Assembly: GCF_023518235.1 (NCBI RefSeq)
Contig: NZ_CP090423.1
Span: forward strand, 1,364,001 to 1,428,000
Source of the DNA: Stenotrophomonas maltophilia
GTDB taxonomy: Bacteria; Pseudomonadota; Gammaproteobacteria; Xanthomonadales; Xanthomonadaceae
Direction: 5' to 3'
DNA: 64,000 nt
Shown: piece after piece, positions 11,833-21,610 of the stretch
Position numbering within the stretch: position 1 is the first letter of the stretch
How the letters are laid out: each line of letters starts with the position of its first letter
The notes under the pieces: model-generated
Seen by the model: only the letters and a program-made list of their open reading frames with translations
Databases searched by the model: none
Told to the model about the DNA's origin: nothing
Program-made: the position numbers and the translations under genes

Positions 11833-12564
11833 TCAATCGTCCAGCGCCTGCCGTAGTGCGGCCACGGTGGCGGTGGCGGTCTGGCTCCAGTCCGGGTCCA
11901 GCCCGCGCAGGGCCGTATTCTGGAACTGCATGGCCGAGCGGCGCAGACCCTTGGCCGAGGCGTGCAGCTCGGTGCAGCCGCTCTGCCGCGCGACAGCGGC
12001 GATATTGCCCGGAGCCAATCCAGCGCCGGCCATCACCGAGATGCGCCCTGCCGCCTGGGCAACCAGGCCGGCCAACAGGCTGGCACCGGCCTCGGCGCTG
12101 ACCTGGCCACCGGAGGTCAGCACGCGCTGGCAGCCGAGTGCGATCACCTGCTCCAGCGCGGCCGGCAGATCACGCGCGGCGTCGAAGGCGCGATGGAAGG
12201 TCACCTGCAGCGGCCCGGCGGCCTGCACCAGTTCACGGCACAACGCGAGGTCGATGTTGCCCTGCACATCCAGCGCGCCGATCACCACGCCATCGCAACC
12301 GAGCGCACGGCACTGCGCGATGTCACGCAGCATCAGTTCGGTTTCCAGCGCGTCGTAGTGGAAGTCGCCCGGGCGCGGGCGCACCAGCACGAACAGCGGA
12401 ATCGACAGGCGTTCGCGGGCGATGGCGATGCTGGCGAACGACGGCGTGGTGCCACCCTCGGCCAGGTTGTCGAACAGCTCGATGCGGTCGGCGCCGCCGG
12501 CCTGCGCGGCCAACGCCGAGGCCAGCGAGTTGCTGGCGATCTCCAGGGTGAGCCGCGTGCTCAC
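11833..12564 (-). CDS. cutC: CutC family TIM-barrel protein
   Basis: This 243-residue protein matches the CutC family (LEIASNSLASALAAQAGGADRIELF, then VLVRPRPGDFHY, GVVIGALD, THRAFD-type VTFHRAFD, RVLTSGGQ and VMAGAGL). CutC was first linked to copper tolerance, but that role is disputed and its reaction is not settled. The GTG start overlaps the glycosylasparaginase stop (GTGA), so the two are translationally coupled. The operon also holds glucokinase, which argues for a role in glycan or amino-sugar use here rather than copper. The copA genes 3.4 kb away are a separate unit with CueR control. Confidence 0.85.
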   Translation of the reverse strand: MSTRLTLEIASNSLASALAAQAGGADRIELFDNLAEGGTTPSFASIAIARERLSIPLFVLVRPRPGDFHYDALETELMLRDIAQCRALGCDGVVIGALDVQGNIDLALCRELVQAAGPLQVTFHRAFDAARDLPAALEQVIALGCQRVLTSGGQVSAEAGASLLAGLVAQAAGRISVMAGAGLAPGNIAAVARQSGCTELHASAKGLRRSAMQFQNTALRGLDPDWSQTATATVAALRQALDD

Positions 12565-13559
12565 GCCTGCGTGCTCGTGTAGATAGACGGCGAATCGCGC
12601 AGGTCGTCCTGGCGTTGCGCATCGCACACCGCATAGACGAAGCCACGATGCAGCGCATACGCGCCCACCTCGCCCTGCTTGTTCATGGCCAGGAAGCACA
12701 CCTGCAGGGTCCTGCTCGCTTCGGGGCGCTTGCGCACGACGCGGTCGATCGCCTCGCGGCAGGCCTGCGCCGGCGAGCGCCCCTGGCGCATCAGCTCGAC
12801 CACCAGGAACGAGGCGGCGTTGCGGATCATCTCCTCACCCACGCCCGAAGCAGTCGCCGCACCCACCTCGTTATCGACATACAGGCCGGCACCGATGATC
12901 GGGCTGTCGCCGACCCGGCCGTGCAGCTTCCAGGCCATGCCGCTGGTGGTGCAGGCGCCGGCCAGGTTGCCGCGCGCATCCAGTGCCAGCATGCCGATGG
13001 TGTCGTGGTTGTCGCTGTTGCCGGGGATGCCGCGGCGCTCGGCGTTGATCTGCGGCTGGTACTTCTCGGTCTTCAGCCACTCACGCCATGCGGCCTCGGC
13101 CTGTGGCGTCAGCAGGTGCTTGCGTTCGAAGCCCTGCTGCACCGCGAACTGCTGCGCGCCCTCGCCCACCAGCAGCACATGCGGGCTGTTCTCCATCACT
13201 TTGCGGGCCACCGACACCGGATGCAGGATGTCGACCAGCGCGGCCACCGCTCCACAACGGCCATCGCCATCCATGATGCTCGCGTCCAGGCTCAGCACGC
13301 CGTCGCGATCGGGGTTGCCGCAATGGCCGACGGTGGGGTTGCACAGTTCGCTCTCGGCCCAGCGTGCGCCGGCTTCGACCGCATCCAGCGCGCTGCCGCC
13401 GCCGGCCAGCACCTTCCACGCCGCCTGGTTGGCCGGCACGCCGAAATCCCAGGTTGAAACGACCTTCGCCCCGCCCTGGCTGCGCGCCTGCACGCCCGGT
13501 AATGCTGCGATGCCTGCGGCCAGTGCGCTGGCCTGCAGGAACTGCCTGCGATCCACCAT
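12561..13559 (-). CDS. N4-(beta-N-acetylglucosaminyl)-L-asparaginase (glycosylasparaginase)
   Basis: This 332-residue Ntn hydrolase should cleave the GlcNAc-Asn bond left after N-glycoprotein breakdown. The N terminus (MVDRRQFLQASALAAG) looks like a Tat-type signal with a single RR, suggesting periplasmic placement. The autocleavage and nucleophile motif NHDTIGMLALD puts the catalytic Thr at residue 187; GRVGDSPIIGAGLYVDN and the TTSG loop are also present. The ATG at 13559 follows GGGAGGGG. The gene lies between glucokinase and cutC, in one operon with an upstream ATCGAT operator. The family call is strong. Confidence 0.92.
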   Translation of the reverse strand: MVDRRQFLQASALAAGIAALPGVQARSQGGAKVVSTWDFGVPANQAAWKVLAGGGSALDAVEAGARWAESELCNPTVGHCGNPDRDGVLSLDASIMDGDGRCGAVAALVDILHPVSVARKVMENSPHVLLVGEGAQQFAVQQGFERKHLLTPQAEAAWREWLKTEKYQPQINAERRGIPGNSDNHDTIGMLALDARGNLAGACTTSGMAWKLHGRVGDSPIIGAGLYVDNEVGAATASGVGEEMIRNAASFLVVELMRQGRSPAQACREAIDRVVRKRPEASRTLQVCFLAMNKQGEVGAYALHRGFVYAVCDAQRQDDLRDSPSIYTSTQA

Positions 13560-13610
13560 CTTCCCCTCCCAGTCTGCAATGCGCGGCCGGCCCGATGCCG
13601 GTCGCAACGA

Positions 13611-14633
13611 TCAGTCGTGCGTGGGTTGCCGCGCGGCATGCCAGACCGCCGCGCCGAGCACGCCCAGCTGGCCATGCTCCACCCGCCACACCGGCACCTG
13701 GCGCAGCACCTCGGTCAGCACGCCCTTGTTGAGGAAACGCTCACGGAAGCGCCCATCGGCCAGGAAATGCTGCACATGCGCGGAGATGCCGCCGGCCAGG
13801 TACACCGAGCGCGCGCCGACGGCGATTGCCGCGTCACCAGCCAGGCTGCCCAGCCAGGCGCAGAACACCTGCAGCGTCTCGACCGCCAGCGCATCCTCAC
13901 CGCTGCGGGCGGCGCCGATCAGCGCTTCGGTACTGGTCCACACCGGGGCGACGCCGCGCAGTTCACACAGGCACGGATACAGGTTCATCAGGCCGCTACC
14001 GGACAGCACGCGCTCGTTGTCCACGTGCGCCCAGCGCTGCAGCAGCTTGCCCAGCACCTGCAGTTCCAGCGCATTGCCGGCGCCGAGCGCGGCATGGCCG
14101 ATTTCGCTGGCCAGCACCGGGCGCTCGCCGTCGGCAAAGCGCAGTGCGGCGCCCAGGCCGGTGCCGGCGCCCAGCACCAGGGCCGGAAACGCGTGCGCCG
14201 GATCGGCATCGCCGTTCAGCGGTACCAGCGTGTCAGGCTGCAGGTAGGGAATGGCCAGCGCCACCGCCTCGAAATCATTGATCAGCTGCAGCTCGCGCAG
14301 CCCGGACTGCGCGCGGGTGGCCGACAGCGACACCGTCCACGGCAGGTTGGCGTTGATCAGTACATCGCCATCGAGCAGGCCGGCGATGGCGACCACCGCG
14401 GTCTGCACCGGCTGGCCGAGGCCGGCGGTGAAGTCGGCCAGGATCGCGGCCAGGCTGGGATGGTCGGCGCAGGCGTAGGTGCGGTAGCCGCCCAGGCGCG
14501 GGGCTTGGCCGGGCTGCGCTTCGGCCAGCGCCAGACGCGCGAAGGTGCCGCCGACATCGGCGACAACCAGGCTGCGTGGAAGCCCGCCGCGGGCGGAGTC
14601 GGAAGAAACCGGAGACGCTGCTGCGATGGTCAC
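13611..14633 (-). CDS. glk: Glucokinase (Glk family)
   Basis: This 340-residue cytoplasmic sugar kinase has the ATP-binding start VVADVGGTFARLALAEA, NLPWTVS, LINDFEAVALAIPYL, LGAGTGLGAALRF, the glucose-binding SEIGHAALGAG and the C-terminal VYLAGGISAHV. It would phosphorylate glucose or a related hexose released from glycans. The only start I can defend is the GTG at 14633, with a weak ribosome site; operator E ends 11 bp upstream, so the transcript leader must be very short or the start is further in. It leads the operon with glycosylasparaginase and cutC. Confidence 0.92.
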   Translation of the reverse strand: MTIAAASPVSSDSARGGLPRSLVVADVGGTFARLALAEAQPGQAPRLGGYRTYACADHPSLAAILADFTAGLGQPVQTAVVAIAGLLDGDVLINANLPWTVSLSATRAQSGLRELQLINDFEAVALAIPYLQPDTLVPLNGDADPAHAFPALVLGAGTGLGAALRFADGERPVLASEIGHAALGAGNALELQVLGKLLQRWAHVDNERVLSGSGLMNLYPCLCELRGVAPVWTSTEALIGAARSGEDALAVETLQVFCAWLGSLAGDAAIAVGARSVYLAGGISAHVQHFLADGRFRERFLNKGVLTEVLRQVPVWRVEHGQLGVLGAAVWHAARQPTHD

Positions 14634-14643
14634 GCTGGCCTGC

Positions 14644-14657
14644 TTGGATCGATTGAA
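14644..14657. promoter_or_regulatory. Predicted LacI-family operator, site E
   Basis: TTGGATCGATTGAA keeps the ATCGAT core. It lies just before the glucokinase start and would control the glk-glycosylasparaginase-cutC operon. Confidence 0.58.
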
Positions 14658-14717
14658 TCGCCCCGATTCTCAGGCATCGGGGCGGCTTTGCCTAGCGCGC
14701 CGGTGGTTCAGGTGGGC

Positions 14718-15002
14718 CTACATGCCTTCCTGTTCGGCCACCTGTACGCCATCCACCAGCACGCGCAGGCGTTGCGGGCGGAAGCCGGCGAACAGCAGCG
14801 GCCGGGTGCGCTCGACCAGCACTTCGTGGCCGGCGATGTGGCGCAGCCACGACTGTACCAGCGAGAACGAGAAATGCGTGCCCGGGTGCCAGGGATGCTG
14901 CACCCAGACCCTCTCGGTGGCGCTCTGCAGCAGCATCGCGCCGGTGAACCAGTGACGGCTGAGAGTGACCGGCGTGGTGCCGGCCATGAAACGGATATCC
15001 AT
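14718..15002 (-). CDS. Small conserved-looking protein of unknown function
   Basis: This 94-residue protein (MDIRFMAGTTPVTLSR...) has no signal peptide or membrane segment that I can see. It is rich in aromatic and hydrophobic residues with a VWVQHPWHPGTHFSFS stretch. The ATG at 15002 follows AAAGGA at proper spacing. It sits 45 bp downstream of the metallophosphoesterase gene in the same direction and may share its transcript. I do not recognise the family. Confidence 0.6.
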   Translation of the reverse strand: MDIRFMAGTTPVTLSRHWFTGAMLLQSATERVWVQHPWHPGTHFSFSLVQSWLRHIAGHEVLVERTRPLLFAGFRPQRLRVLVDGVQVAEQEGM

Positions 15003-15047
15003 GCTGCGTCCTTTCGTGATGGGAACCGTGGGCCTGAAGTGCCGGGC

Positions 15048-16637
15048 TCAGGGCTGGGCCGTCTGCAGGCTGTAGCTGGTGGTGGCGGTGAACACTGCGC
15101 CGTCCGGCTGGGTCGAGCGTACTTCAACCTTGTGGCTGCCTACCGCCAGATCAGTCGGCAGCGCGCCACGCCACAGGTGCGGCGACGCGGTGGCTTCCGG
15201 CGAGCGGTCGTAGCCGCGCAGGGTGCTGGCCAGATCATCGGCCACGTTCTCCACCATCAGGCGCGGATCGGGCTGGCTGACCTGCTTCATCGGCTGCCAG
15301 GCGCCGCCATCGACGCGGTACTCGACCACGCTGGCGTCCTCGCCCATGTAGACGTTGGCATAGATGCCCCACGCCGGGTAGGCACCCTGGCGCAGCACCT
15401 TGGGTGCATGCAGGCCGATCTGTTCGCTGGCCGGCTTGCCCGCCACCCGGTAGTGCAGCGTGTAGCTGCCGTTGCCGGCCACATCCAGCAGCGCGTAGCC
15501 CTTGGGTGTGCCATCGCTCATGGTGCTGTCCGGCACCCCAGCGGCATTCTTCACGCCCGACCAGAACGCGCCGCAGTTGGCACCGACGTTGTACTCGTGC
15601 AGCGGCTTGTCGCCCTTCCAGCCGTCGGCCTTGCCATGGTAGACGTGCTGCTGGGTGTGGCTGTGGCCGCTGAGCACCAGCACATTGCGGAAGTCCTTGA
15701 GCAGATCGAACAGGCGCTGGCGATCGGCGTGGCGGAACGTCTCGCGCCCCGGCGCCGCATCGAACAGCGGGATGTGCATGCCCAGTACCAGCAGGCGGTC
15801 CTTGTGCAGGCCCTTCAGGTAGTTGGCGAGGAACGCGAACTGATCTTCGCGCAGGCCACCGACATACTTCGGCTTGGCCTTCGGGTCATACACCACATCA
15901 TCAAGGAACACGAAGCTGGCACCGCCCTCTTCCACTGCGTAGGTATCCGGGCCATAGATGTTGCGCCAGCTGTCCAGCGAATGCTCGTCGCTGGCCGCAT
16001 CGAAGTCGAGGTCGTGGTTGCCCGGCACATGGAACCACGGCACGCCCAGGGAGGTGGTGACCGTGTTGATCGCCGGATACAGGGTCAGATCGTCGTTGAC
16101 GATGTCGCCCAGGGTGGTGCCCATGCGCGCCTTGGTCTGGCCAACCAGCGGTGCCACGATCGACTGCTGGTAGTAGCCGATGTCCTTCAGGCTGGCGGTC
16201 TGCGAATCGGTGAACACCAGCATCTGGAAACCGCGGCGGCTGTCATGGCGATCCGGCTGCAGGGCGAAATCCCAGTTGCGGGTGACATCGCTGGTGGCGG
16301 CGATGCCACCGTACTTCAGCGCCGGCGAGCCGTTCGGGCGGTAATGGCGCCAGAACGAGGGCAGGCCATCGACCGCCTTCGGGAACGAATACGCATCGGG
16401 CTTGATCACGAACACGGTCTGGCCATCGCGCACCGGCAGGCTGTAGCTGCCGTCGGCGGCGGTCTTGACGATGGCCTCGCCGTTGGAGACCTGCACCCCG
16501 GCCAGGCCCGGATCGGTCGCGCCCCGCCCCGGCCTGCCGTCGCGCTCCAGATAGACCTTGCCGCTGACCAGGGTATCGGCGGCCCAGGCCGGCGAGGTCA
16601 GCAACAGGCAGCACAGCCAGGCGGCAGGCAGTTTCAT
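15048..16637 (-). CDS. Exported calcineurin-like metallophosphoesterase with flanking beta domains
   Basis: This 529-residue protein has a signal peptide ending PAWAAD, an N-terminal beta domain (about residues 22-125) and a central metallophosphoesterase domain. Motifs are GDIVNDD, VPGNHDLD, GMHIPLF and LSGHSHTQQ. The usual first D-x-H metal motif reads FTDSQ, with Gln in place of His. A C-terminal beta domain follows (about 370-529). It belongs to the type with N- and C-terminal beta domains around the phosphoesterase core. It should hydrolyse phosphate esters outside the cytoplasm; the substrate is unknown. A SMAG repeat lies upstream. Confidence 0.88.
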   Translation of the reverse strand: MKLPAAWLCCLLLTSPAWAADTLVSGKVYLERDGRPGRGATDPGLAGVQVSNGEAIVKTAADGSYSLPVRDGQTVFVIKPDAYSFPKAVDGLPSFWRHYRPNGSPALKYGGIAATSDVTRNWDFALQPDRHDSRRGFQMLVFTDSQTASLKDIGYYQQSIVAPLVGQTKARMGTTLGDIVNDDLTLYPAINTVTTSLGVPWFHVPGNHDLDFDAASDEHSLDSWRNIYGPDTYAVEEGGASFVFLDDVVYDPKAKPKYVGGLREDQFAFLANYLKGLHKDRLLVLGMHIPLFDAAPGRETFRHADRQRLFDLLKDFRNVLVLSGHSHTQQHVYHGKADGWKGDKPLHEYNVGANCGAFWSGVKNAAGVPDSTMSDGTPKGYALLDVAGNGSYTLHYRVAGKPASEQIGLHAPKVLRQGAYPAWGIYANVYMGEDASVVEYRVDGGAWQPMKQVSQPDPRLMVENVADDLASTLRGYDRSPEATASPHLWRGALPTDLAVGSHKVEVRSTQPDGAVFTATTSYSLQTAQP

Positions 16638-16669
16638 GGGGGCGGTCCGGGAAAGAAAGACCGCCTATT

Positions 16670-16694
16670 GTAGAGCCGAGCCATGCTCGGCTGC
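16670..16694. repeat. SMAG-type GTAG palindrome
   Basis: GTAGAGCCGAGC pairs with GCTCGGCT around CAT. It lies between the phosphoesterase and his genes. Confidence 0.7.
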
Positions 16695-16707
16695 ATCGCA
16701 AAGGTGG

Positions 16708-16728
16708 GTGCGGACCGTTGGTCCGCAC
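16708..16728. terminator. Hairpin at the end of the his operon
   Basis: GTGCGGACC pairs perfectly with GGTCCGCAC around GTT. It lies 7 bp past the hisIE stop. No T tract is seen, so termination is likely but not certain; it also resembles a second SMAG sequence class. Confidence 0.5.
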
Positions 16729-16735
16729 GCCTTCC

Positions 16736-17356
16736 TCAACGATGGCGCCTTTCCAGCATCGCCCGCGCATCATCCAGCGACAACCCGCGCGCGCGCAGCA
16801 GCACCAGCAGGTGATACAGCAGGTCCGAGGCCTCGCCCAGCAGCGCGTCGTCATCCTGCGCCACCGCCGCCAGCGCGGTCTCCACGCCCTCCTCGCCCAC
16901 CTTCTGCGCGATGCGGCGGATGCCGCCTTCGAACAGGCTCGTGGTGTAGCTGCCCGGTGGCCGCTGCGCGTCGCGCATCGCCACCAGCTGGCCCAGCCCG
17001 CCGAGGAAGTCCTTCGGCGCGCCATCGAAACAGCTATCGGCGCCGGTGTGGCAGGTCGGCCCCGCCGGGCGCGCCATCACCAGCAGCGTATCGGCGTCGC
17101 AGTCGACACTGATCGACTGCACCTCCAGCACGTTTCCGGACTGCTCGCCCTTGGTCCACAACCGCTGCTTGCTACGGCTGAAGAAGGTCATGTGGCCGAT
17201 CGCCAGGGTCGCCGCCAGCGATTCGGCGCTCACGTAGCCCAGCATCAGCACCTGCAATGTATCGACGTCCTGCACCACCGCCGGCAGCAGGCCTTCGCCC
17301 TTGCCCCAGTCCAGTTTCTGCAGTGCGTCCAATGACGGCTTGATTTCAATAGACAT
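16736..17356 (-). CDS. hisIE: HisIE, phosphoribosyl-AMP cyclohydrolase / phosphoribosyl-ATP pyrophosphatase
   Basis: This 206-residue bifunctional enzyme performs histidine steps 2 and 3. The N-terminal HisI domain (about 1-115) has [30 protein letters not shown] and the metal motif CDADTLL with GPTCHTG. The C-terminal HisE domain has [24 protein letters not shown] and the [13 protein letters not shown] helix. It overlaps hisF by 11 bp and ends the operon. Confidence 0.96.
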   Translation of the reverse strand: MSIEIKPSLDALQKLDWGKGEGLLPAVVQDVDTLQVLMLGYVSAESLAATLAIGHMTFFSRSKQRLWTKGEQSGNVLEVQSISVDCDADTLLVMARPAGPTCHTGADSCFDGAPKDFLGGLGQLVAMRDAQRPPGSYTTSLFEGGIRRIAQKVGEEGVETALAAVAQDDDALLGEASDLLYHLLVLLRARGLSLDDARAMLERRHR

Positions 17357-18122
17357 CCCGCACCTCGATCTGCTGCTCGCGCAGGTAGCGCTTCAAGTCC
17401 GCAATGGCAATCGCGCCGCTGTGGAACACGCTGGCGGCCAGTGCGCCATCGACATCGGCCTGGTCGAACGCTTCAGCAAAGTGGTCCATCGTGCCGGCGC
17501 CACCGGAGGCGATCAGCGGCACCAGGCACAGTGCCCGCGCCTGCTGCAGCTGCGCGATATCGTAGCCGCGGCGCACGCCGTCGCTGTCCATGCAGTTCAA
17601 CACGATCTCGCCGGCGCCACGGCGCTGTGCCTCGACGATCCAGTCCAGGGTGCGCAATGGCACCGCCTGGGTCTTGTCCGGATCGCCACTGAAGCGGCGC
17701 ACCCGCCATTGCCCGTCGGCCTCGCGCACCGAATCGACACCCACCACCACGCACTGCACGCCGAACTCGTCGGCCAGCTCGGTGATCAGTTCGGGGCGCC
17801 CCAACGCCGGTGAATTGATCGAGACCTTGTCGGCACCGGCAAACAACACGCGACGCGCCGTCTCGACACTGTCGATGCCACCGGCCACGCAGAACGGAAT
17901 GTCGATCAGCCGCGCGATGCGCTCGATCCAGGCCACATCCACCGAACGTGCCTCGGGACTGGCGCCGATGTCATAGAACACCAGCTCGTCGGCGCCCTGG
18001 TCGCGGTAGCGCTGTGCCAGTTCGGCGATGTCGCCCATGTCGACGTGATCCCGGAAGCGCACGCCCTTGACCACGCGGCCATCGCGTACATCCAGGCAGG
18101 GAATGATGCGGCGGCTCAACAT
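17346..18122 (-). CDS. hisF: HisF, imidazole glycerol phosphate synthase cyclase subunit
   Basis: This 258-residue TIM barrel forms the synthase complex with HisH and makes IGP and AICAR from PRFAR. It starts [20 protein letters not shown] with the catalytic Asp in CLDVRDG, and has the phosphate-binding GGIDSVE and [10 protein letters not shown] loops. It overlaps both neighbours. Confidence 0.97.
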   Translation of the reverse strand: MLSRRIIPCLDVRDGRVVKGVRFRDHVDMGDIAELAQRYRDQGADELVFYDIGASPEARSVDVAWIERIARLIDIPFCVAGGIDSVETARRVLFAGADKVSINSPALGRPELITELADEFGVQCVVVGVDSVREADGQWRVRRFSGDPDKTQAVPLRTLDWIVEAQRRGAGEIVLNCMDSDGVRRGYDIAQLQQARALCLVPLIASGGAGTMDHFAEAFDQADVDGALAASVFHSGAIAIADLKRYLREQQIEVRDVY

Positions 18123-18850
18123 GCCAGCGCCTCGCCCAGGTCCATGCGCTGCTCCAGCAGCGCCTTGCCGAGGACCGCACCGCCGCAGCCCGCCGCGCGC
18201 GCCTCGGCGACGTCGGCCACGTCACGGATGCCACCGGAGGCCTGCACCGCCACACCCGGCAGCAGTGCCGACAGGTGCTGGTAGAGGCTGATGTTGGGCC
18301 CGGCCAGCATGCCGTCACGGGCGATGTCGGTGCACAACAGATGACGCATCCCGGCGCGCGCGTAGCGCTGGGCCAGATCATCCAGAGTCACCCCGGCGTT
18401 CTCGGTCCAGCCGTGCACCGGCAGCTGCCATTGTCCCTGCGCGTCCTGGCGTGCATCGAGTGCAAGGGTGATGCGTTCGGCGCCGAATTCCTCCAGCCAG
18501 CCGACGACTTCGTCGGGGCGGCGCACCGCCAGCGAACCGACCACGACGCGGTGTGCGCCGGCATCGAGGATACGCGCCAGATCATCGCGGCCGCGCACGC
18601 CGCCACCGGTCTGCACCTGCAGCGGCGTGTTCGCGCGGATCGCCGCCAGCAGCGGCGCCAGCGTATAGCCGCCGGCACGCGCGGCATCCAGGTCGACCAG
18701 ATGCATCCACTGCGCACCCTGTGCGGCGAACGCCTGCGCGCGCGGCAACGGATCGTCGCCATAGGAGGTTTCCTGCCCGTAGTCGCCCTGCCGCAGCCGT
18801 ACCACACGGCCATCGCGGATATCCAGTGCGGGGTAGACGATGAAACTCAT
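18116..18850 (-). CDS. hisA: HisA, ProFAR isomerase
   Basis: This 244-residue TIM barrel converts ProFAR to PRFAR. It starts [19 protein letters not shown], with the catalytic Asp in ALDIRDG, and has [10 protein letters not shown] and [11 protein letters not shown] phosphate loops. The ATG overlaps the hisH stop by 4 bp and the 3' end overlaps hisF by 7 bp. Confidence 0.97.
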   Translation of the reverse strand: MSFIVYPALDIRDGRVVRLRQGDYGQETSYGDDPLPRAQAFAAQGAQWMHLVDLDAARAGGYTLAPLLAAIRANTPLQVQTGGGVRGRDDLARILDAGAHRVVVGSLAVRRPDEVVGWLEEFGAERITLALDARQDAQGQWQLPVHGWTENAGVTLDDLAQRYARAGMRHLLCTDIARDGMLAGPNISLYQHLSALLPGVAVQASGGIRDVADVAEARAAGCGGAVLGKALLEQRMDLGEALAC

Positions 18851-19449
18851 GCAACGGTGCCCTCGAGAAAATTTCGCAGCATCAGCGAACCGGTGTCGCC
18901 GGAACGCTCGGGATGGAACTGCGCGCCGTAGTAGCGGCCCTGCTCCACCACGGCAGTGAACAGGCCACCGTGATCGCAGGCGGCCACGGTGTGGCTGTTC
19001 AGGGGGGCCGCATAGCTGTGCACGAAGTAGGCACTGGCGCGCTCCGGCACGCCGCGCAGCAGCAATGACTCGCGCAGCGGCAGCAGCCGGTTCCAGCCCA
19101 TGTGCGGCACGCGGATGCCGCAGGCCGGCACCAGCTTGCGTACCACGCCGGGAATCAGCCCCAGCGTCTCCACGCCCGCTTCCTCGGAGCGTTCGAACAG
19201 CAGCTGCATGCCCAGGCAGATGCCCATCAGCGGCACCTCCAGTCGCTGCAGCGGTTCCACCAGGCCCTGCGCGTGCAGGCGCTGCATACCCGGGCCTGCG
19301 GCGCCGACGCCGGGCAGGATCACCCGCCGCGCATCGACCAGGCCATCGGCATCGCGCACCAGCCGAACGCTGGCGCCGAGTCGTTCAAGCGCATAGCGCA
19401 CCGAGCCCAGATTGGCACCGCCGGCATCGATCAGCGCGACGTCGCTCAC
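18847..19449 (-). CDS. hisH: HisH, imidazole glycerol phosphate synthase glutaminase subunit
   Basis: This 200-residue class I amidotransferase supplies ammonia to HisF. The nucleophile Cys is in [11 protein letters not shown], and His and Glu follow in [14 protein letters not shown]. The N terminus [19 protein letters not shown] is typical. It overlaps hisB and hisA by 4 bp each. Confidence 0.97.
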   Translation of the reverse strand: MSDVALIDAGGANLGSVRYALERLGASVRLVRDADGLVDARRVILPGVGAAGPGMQRLHAQGLVEPLQRLEVPLMGICLGMQLLFERSEEAGVETLGLIPGVVRKLVPACGIRVPHMGWNRLLPLRESLLLRGVPERASAYFVHSYAAPLNSHTVAACDHGGLFTAVVEQGRYYGAQFHPERSGDTGSLMLRNFLEGTVA

Positions 19450-20519
19450 AGGGCCCCCTTGGTGGTCGGCAACGCCGTGCCCTGCCGCGCCAACGCCGGC
19501 CGCAGCGCGCGCGCCAGCGCCTTGAAGCAGGCCTCCACCTTGTGGTGATCGTTGTCACCGCGCACCTGCAGGTTCAGGTTCAGGCCGCTGGCATCGCACA
19601 GCGAACGGAAGAAGTGCGGCACCAGCTCGGTTGGCATGTCGCCCACCCGTTCGCGCTTGAATTCACCTTCGAACACGAAGTACGGCCGACCACTGAAATC
19701 CAGCGCAGCGCTGGCCAGGGTTTCATCCATCGGCAGGGTGAAGCCATAGCGACCAATGCCGCGCTTGTCGCCCAGCGCCTCGCGCAGCGCCTGACCCAGC
19801 GCCAGGCCGGTATCCTCGATGGTGTGGTGCTCGTCGATGTGCAGGTCACCCTCTGTCTGGATGTCCAGGGCGAAGCCGCCGTGCTTGCCGATCTGCTCCA
19901 GCATGTGGTCGAAGAATGGCAGGCCGGTGGAGATGCGCGCATCGCCTGCGCGATCCAGGTCCAGTTCGACGCGGATCTTCGTCTCTTTCGTATTGCGCTG
20001 GACCACGGCGGTGCGCGGCGCATCGGCCAGCGCGTGGGCGATGCCCGGCCAGTCCCACTCGCCACCAAACTGCTCGGTGCGCAGCTGGAAACCTCGGATG
20101 TTGAGGTTGTCGGCGAACTGCAGGTCGGTGATGCGGTCCCCCACCATGCCCGAACGCGACCAGTCGATGCTGCGGTCCTGCAGGTAGGCGGTCATCAGGC
20201 CGATGCCCGGCTTGCGGGTCGGCGCGTTGTCCTGCGGCCAGCTGCAATCGATCAGTACGTCACGGAAAGTGATGCCCTGGCTCTCGAAGATCTGCAGCAT
20301 CAGCTCGTTGGGGCCATCGAAGCTGGCACGCGGGTAACTGTCGCTGCCCAGGCCATCCTGGTTGGTGACGATCACGAACTGGTAGCCGGCATCACGCAGC
20401 TTCAGCAGCGCCGGGATCACCTGCGGGACGAAGCGCAGCTTCTCGTAGGCGTCGATCTGGAAATCGGACGGCTCCTCGATGAGGGTGCCGTCGCGGTCGA
20501 TGAACAGGATCGGGGTCAT
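19446..20519 (-). CDS. hisB: HisB, bifunctional histidinol-phosphatase / IGP dehydratase
   Basis: This 357-residue fusion covers histidine steps 6 and 8, as in enterobacteria. The N-terminal HAD phosphatase has [13 protein letters not shown] and VTNQDGLG. The C-terminal IGP dehydratase (from about residue 170) has the metal motifs DEHHTIEDT and [14 protein letters not shown]. It is 4 bp overlapped with both hisC and hisH. Confidence 0.97.
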   Translation of the reverse strand: MTPILFIDRDGTLIEEPSDFQIDAYEKLRFVPQVIPALLKLRDAGYQFVIVTNQDGLGSDSYPRASFDGPNELMLQIFESQGITFRDVLIDCSWPQDNAPTRKPGIGLMTAYLQDRSIDWSRSGMVGDRITDLQFADNLNIRGFQLRTEQFGGEWDWPGIAHALADAPRTAVVQRNTKETKIRVELDLDRAGDARISTGLPFFDHMLEQIGKHGGFALDIQTEGDLHIDEHHTIEDTGLALGQALREALGDKRGIGRYGFTLPMDETLASAALDFSGRPYFVFEGEFKRERVGDMPTELVPHFFRSLCDASGLNLNLQVRGDNDHHKVEACFKALARALRPALARQGTALPTTKGAL

Positions 20520-21610
20520 GCTGCGGCCCTCCGCGCCGACAGGGCCGCGAGTACGCGGTCATTCTCTTCGGGGCTGCCGATACTGATGCGCAGCGCATCA
20601 CCCAGCTGCGGTGCGGCGCGCTGGTCGCGCACCACCACGCCTGCATCCAGCAGCGCATCGAACGCGACCTGGGCATCGGCGAAGCGGACCAGCAGGTAGT
20701 TGCCGGACGAGCGGTACACGCGACGAACACCGGGCAGGCCCGGCAGCGCCGCGAACAGGCGTTCGCGCTCGGCGATGACCGTGGCCACGCGCTCGGCAGT
20801 GCGTGCCAGCGCGGCCGGTTGCAGTGCCTGCACAGCCAGATCGGCGCACGGGGTCGGCACTGGATAGGGTGCCTGGCAGCGGCGCAGCACGGCAATCAGC
20901 TCGGGGGCTGCAATCAGGGTTCCGATACGGGCGGCCGCCAGCGCGTGCGCCTTCGACAGCGTGCGCAGTACCGCCAGATTGGCGTGCGCGGCCAGCAGCG
21001 TGGTCGCCGAAGCACGCTGCGTGTACTCGACGTAGGCCTCGTCCACCACCACCAGTGCCTGCCCGCGCAACGCGGTGGCCACACGCCCGATCTCGTCCAG
21101 GCTGATATCGCTTCCGCCCGGGTTGGACGGTGCGCACAGGAACACCAGCGTGGCATGGCGTGCCTTGGCGGTGTCGATCACCGCATCCAGATCGGCGCGC
21201 AGGCCGTCCTCGCTGTCCACCAGCGGCACTTCAATCAATGCGGCCCCCTGCAGGCGTGCGCAGACCGCGTACATGCCGAACACCGGCGGCGTGACCAGCA
21301 CGCCATCACGACCCGGCACGCACAGCGCGCGTACCAGCAGGTCAATCGCTTCGTCGCTACCGCGACCGATCAGCAGCTGCTGTGGCGTCACGCCGTACAG
21401 CGCCGCCAGTCCTTCGCGCAGCGCGAGCGGTTGCGGCTCCGGATAGCGCCGGCTGCTGCCTGCGGCATCAGCGGGATTGGCCCAGGCCGATTCGTTGGCG
21501 TTCAACCAGACCTCACCCTGCACCGCCGCACTGCGCGCCGAACTGTAGCCGGCGAAGGCCTGCAGATCGGGGCGTACCAATGCCAGCACATCATCAATGG
21601 CAGTGCTCAT
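20516..21610 (-). CDS. hisC: HisC, histidinol-phosphate aminotransferase
   Basis: This 364-residue PLP enzyme has NANES near the N terminus, [28 protein letters not shown] and the cofactor Lys in [16 protein letters not shown]. The ATG at 21610 overlaps the hisD stop (ATGA); the open frame upstream runs into hisD and is not used. Confidence 0.96.
   Translation of the reverse strand: MSTAIDDVLALVRPDLQAFAGYSSARSAAVQGEVWLNANESAWANPADAAGSSRRYPEPQPLALREGLAALYGVTPQQLLIGRGSDEAIDLLVRALCVPGRDGVLVTPPVFGMYAVCARLQGAALIEVPLVDSEDGLRADLDAVIDTAKARHATLVFLCAPSNPGGSDISLDEIGRVATALRGQALVVVDEAYVEYTQRASATTLLAAHANLAVLRTLSKAHALAAARIGTLIAAPELIAVLRRCQAPYPVPTPCADLAVQALQPAALARTAERVATVIAERERLFAALPGLPGVRRVYRSSGNYLLVRFADAQVAFDALLDAGVVVRDQRAAPQLGDALRISIGSPEENDRVLAALSARRAAA

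Noticed and set aside
13617..16673. 1018-codon plus-strand frame opposite glk and the phosphoesterase
   Set aside because: Antisense shadow; spans several convincing minus-strand genes.
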